NCBI GenBank assembly: GCA_937897245.1
Contig: CALCBO010000084.1
Location: 1-7,013, forward strand
Direction of reading: 5' to 3'
DNA from: an uncultured Caryophanales bacterium
GTDB lineage: Bacteria; Bacillota_I; Bacilli_A; RF39; UBA660
DNA length: 7,013 nt
Shown here one piece after another: positions 6,703 through 7,013 of this stretch. Below the pieces are notes generated by a model. That model was given only the letters and a program-made list of their open reading frames with translations, searched no databases and was not told the DNA's origin. A program made the translations under genes and the position numbers. How positions within the stretch are numbered: position 1 is the first letter of the stretch; each line of letters starts with the position of its first letter.

Positions 6703-6743
6703 AATTTTATGAAAAAAAGGTATTCATATACCGAATTTTATGA
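6703..6743. repeat. 10-bp direct repeat flanking the leader hairpin
   Basis: AATTTTATGA occurs at 6703-6712 and again at 6734-6743, 31 bp apart, directly on either side of the hairpin-T7 element. The core TTTTATGA also begins the arm of the inverted repeat at 6857. Confidence 0.6.
6712..6732 (-). terminator. Hairpin plus T7 in the leader of the flippase gene (possible attenuator)
   Basis: On the minus strand GGTAT (6732-6728) and ATACC (6723-6719) form a 5-bp stem with a 4-base loop, followed at once by seven T (6718-6712). It lies only 14 bases before the flippase ATG and downstream of the promoter candidates. The form is that of a short intrinsic terminator or attenuator, but the stem is weak, with two G-C pairs. 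Confidence 0.4.
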
Positions 6744-6752
6744 TATGATTCT

Positions 6753-6830
6753 TATATAAGATAAATGTCGGTTATTGACAAATTATCTGTAAATCGAACA
6801 TAAGATTATTTTTGTAAAAATTATTGTCAA
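6753..6830 (-). promoter_or_regulatory. Two promoter candidates for the flippase gene
   Basis: On the minus strand, candidate 1 is a perfect -35 TTGACA (6830-6825), 16 bp, then TAATCT (6808-6803). Candidate 2 is TTGTCA (6781-6776), 17 bp, then TATATA (6758-6753). Candidate 2 would start near 6746, giving a leader of about 48 bases that contains the hairpin-T7 element. Its -10 lies in a 12-bp palindrome, TCTTATATAAGA (6750-6761), a possible operator. Confidence 0.45.
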
Positions 6831-6856
6831 GGAAATAGATTTATTTAATTTCCTAT

Positions 6857-6896
6857 TTTTATGAAAATCTAAAGTACACTTTAGATTTTCATAAAA
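6857..6896. repeat. 19-bp perfect inverted repeat
   Basis: The 19-base arm 6857-6875 (TTTTATGAAAATCTAAAGT) is the exact reverse complement of 6878-6896, with only AC between. It lies in the gene-free stretch between the terminator at 6916 and the flippase promoter candidates. Neither strand has a T run straight after the stem, so it is not a standard terminator. It may be an operator, a transcript-end structure or a small mobile-element remnant; the sequence does not decide. Confidence 0.75.
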
Positions 6897-6915
6897 TTAC
6901 AACATCAAAATTGAC

Positions 6916-6944
6916 AAAAAAAGACAGGATTTTCATCCTGCCTT
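6916..6944 (-). terminator. Strong Rho-independent terminator of the partial right-edge gene
   Basis: On the minus strand AAGGCAGGAT (6944-6935) pairs over 10 bp, with one G-U, with ATCCTGTCTT (6930-6921) around a GAAA tetraloop of the stable GNRA type. Seven T (6922-6916) overlap the stem end. It starts seven bases after the TAA at 6952. On the plus strand the G-U becomes an A-C mismatch and no T run follows, so it works in one direction only. Confidence 0.9.
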
Positions 6945-6951
6945 AATTGGT

Positions 6952-7013
6952 TTAATCTTCAACAAAAATATTATTTTCATCAAAACATTTTGATTTGAAG
7001 CATTCTAAATGGC
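6952..7013 (-). CDS. C-terminal end of an unidentified protein (gene enters from right edge)
   Basis: Reading leftward from base 7011, an open frame gives 19 residues, HLECFKSKCFDENNIFVED, then TAA at 6954-6952. The other two minus frames stop within a few codons. The strong terminator seven bases downstream supports this as a real gene end. The piece has two Cys six residues apart and an acidic tail. It is too short to name a family. Confidence 0.6.
   Translation of the reverse strand, partial: HLECFKSKCFDENNIFVED

Noticed and set aside
6709..6759. 16-codon plus-strand ORF (MKKRYSYTEF...) opposite the flippase leader
   Set aside because: It has no ribosome site or promoter in place, and its length is expected by chance. 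It is explained by the hairpin and repeat sequence.
6775..6806. Plus-strand promoter TTGACA (6775-6780) with TAAGAT (6801-6806)
   Set aside because: The spacer is 20 bp, the -10 is weak, and no plus-strand gene or RNA with a terminator follows. The minus-strand candidates suit the neighbouring gene.
1..7013. CRISPR array, tRNA or rRNA gene, insertion sequence or phage module
   Set aside because: I saw no spaced identical repeats, no cloverleaf or rRNA-like stretch, and no transposase, integrase or terminal inverted repeats around genes. The 19-bp inverted repeat alone is not enough for a mobile element.

Overview
The window is very AT-rich: 11 of 60 bases are G/C in 2461-2520 and 9 of 60 in 541-600. 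Arginine is mostly AGA, Shine-Dalgarno sites are strong and purine-rich, and short hairpin-plus-T terminators separate the transcription units. No in-frame TGA occurs in the intact genes and Trp is TGG, so the standard bacterial code fits. The gene families point to a low-GC, Gram-positive-type bacterium (Bacillota, or a wall-bearing relative of the Mollicutes such as the uncultured RF39-like gut lineages). These include a NlpC/P60 wall hydrolase, a SpoVB-like flippase, an OmpR-type two-component pair and a secreted protein of a type I associate with uncultured Bacillota. That placement is inference.

Layout, plus strand. The 3' end of a secreted NlpC/P60-type peptidoglycan hydrolase (1-309) is followed 20 bases later by a membrane-anchored extracytoplasmic protein (330-1022) and a terminator. 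A secreted or surface protein gene follows (1095-2301). It is split by one frameshift near 1240-1266, so it is a pseudogene, a sequencing error or, least likely, a recoded gene. Its 3' end is markedly richer in G+C than the rest. After another terminator comes a monocistronic gene for a SAM-binding-type Rossmann protein (2428-3279) with a clear TTGAAT-17-TATAAT promoter.

Layout, minus strand. Reading leftward from the right edge there is the last 19 codons of an unidentified gene and its strong terminator, then a roughly 250-bp intergenic region with a 19-bp perfect inverted repeat, promoter-like elements and a leader hairpin. Next is a MOP-superfamily (SpoVB/MurJ-like) flippase (6698-5412), then a response regulator (5346-4681) and its sensor histidine kinase (4697-3306). 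The kinase start overlaps the regulator end by 17 bases. The kinase and the Rossmann-protein gene converge on one shared bidirectional terminator.

How the parts fit. Three 8-bp repeats with an exact 11-bp period lie in the 65-bp gap between flippase and regulator, just upstream of a TATAAT box. They look like an OmpR/PhoB-family operator for autoregulation. No terminator lies between flippase and regulator, so read-through could join envelope-lipid transport to envelope sensing. Most of the window concerns the cell envelope. I see no convincing undescribed multi-gene system. The items most worth checking are the frameshifted mosaic surface protein, the 11-bp-phased operator and the structured region upstream of the flippase.
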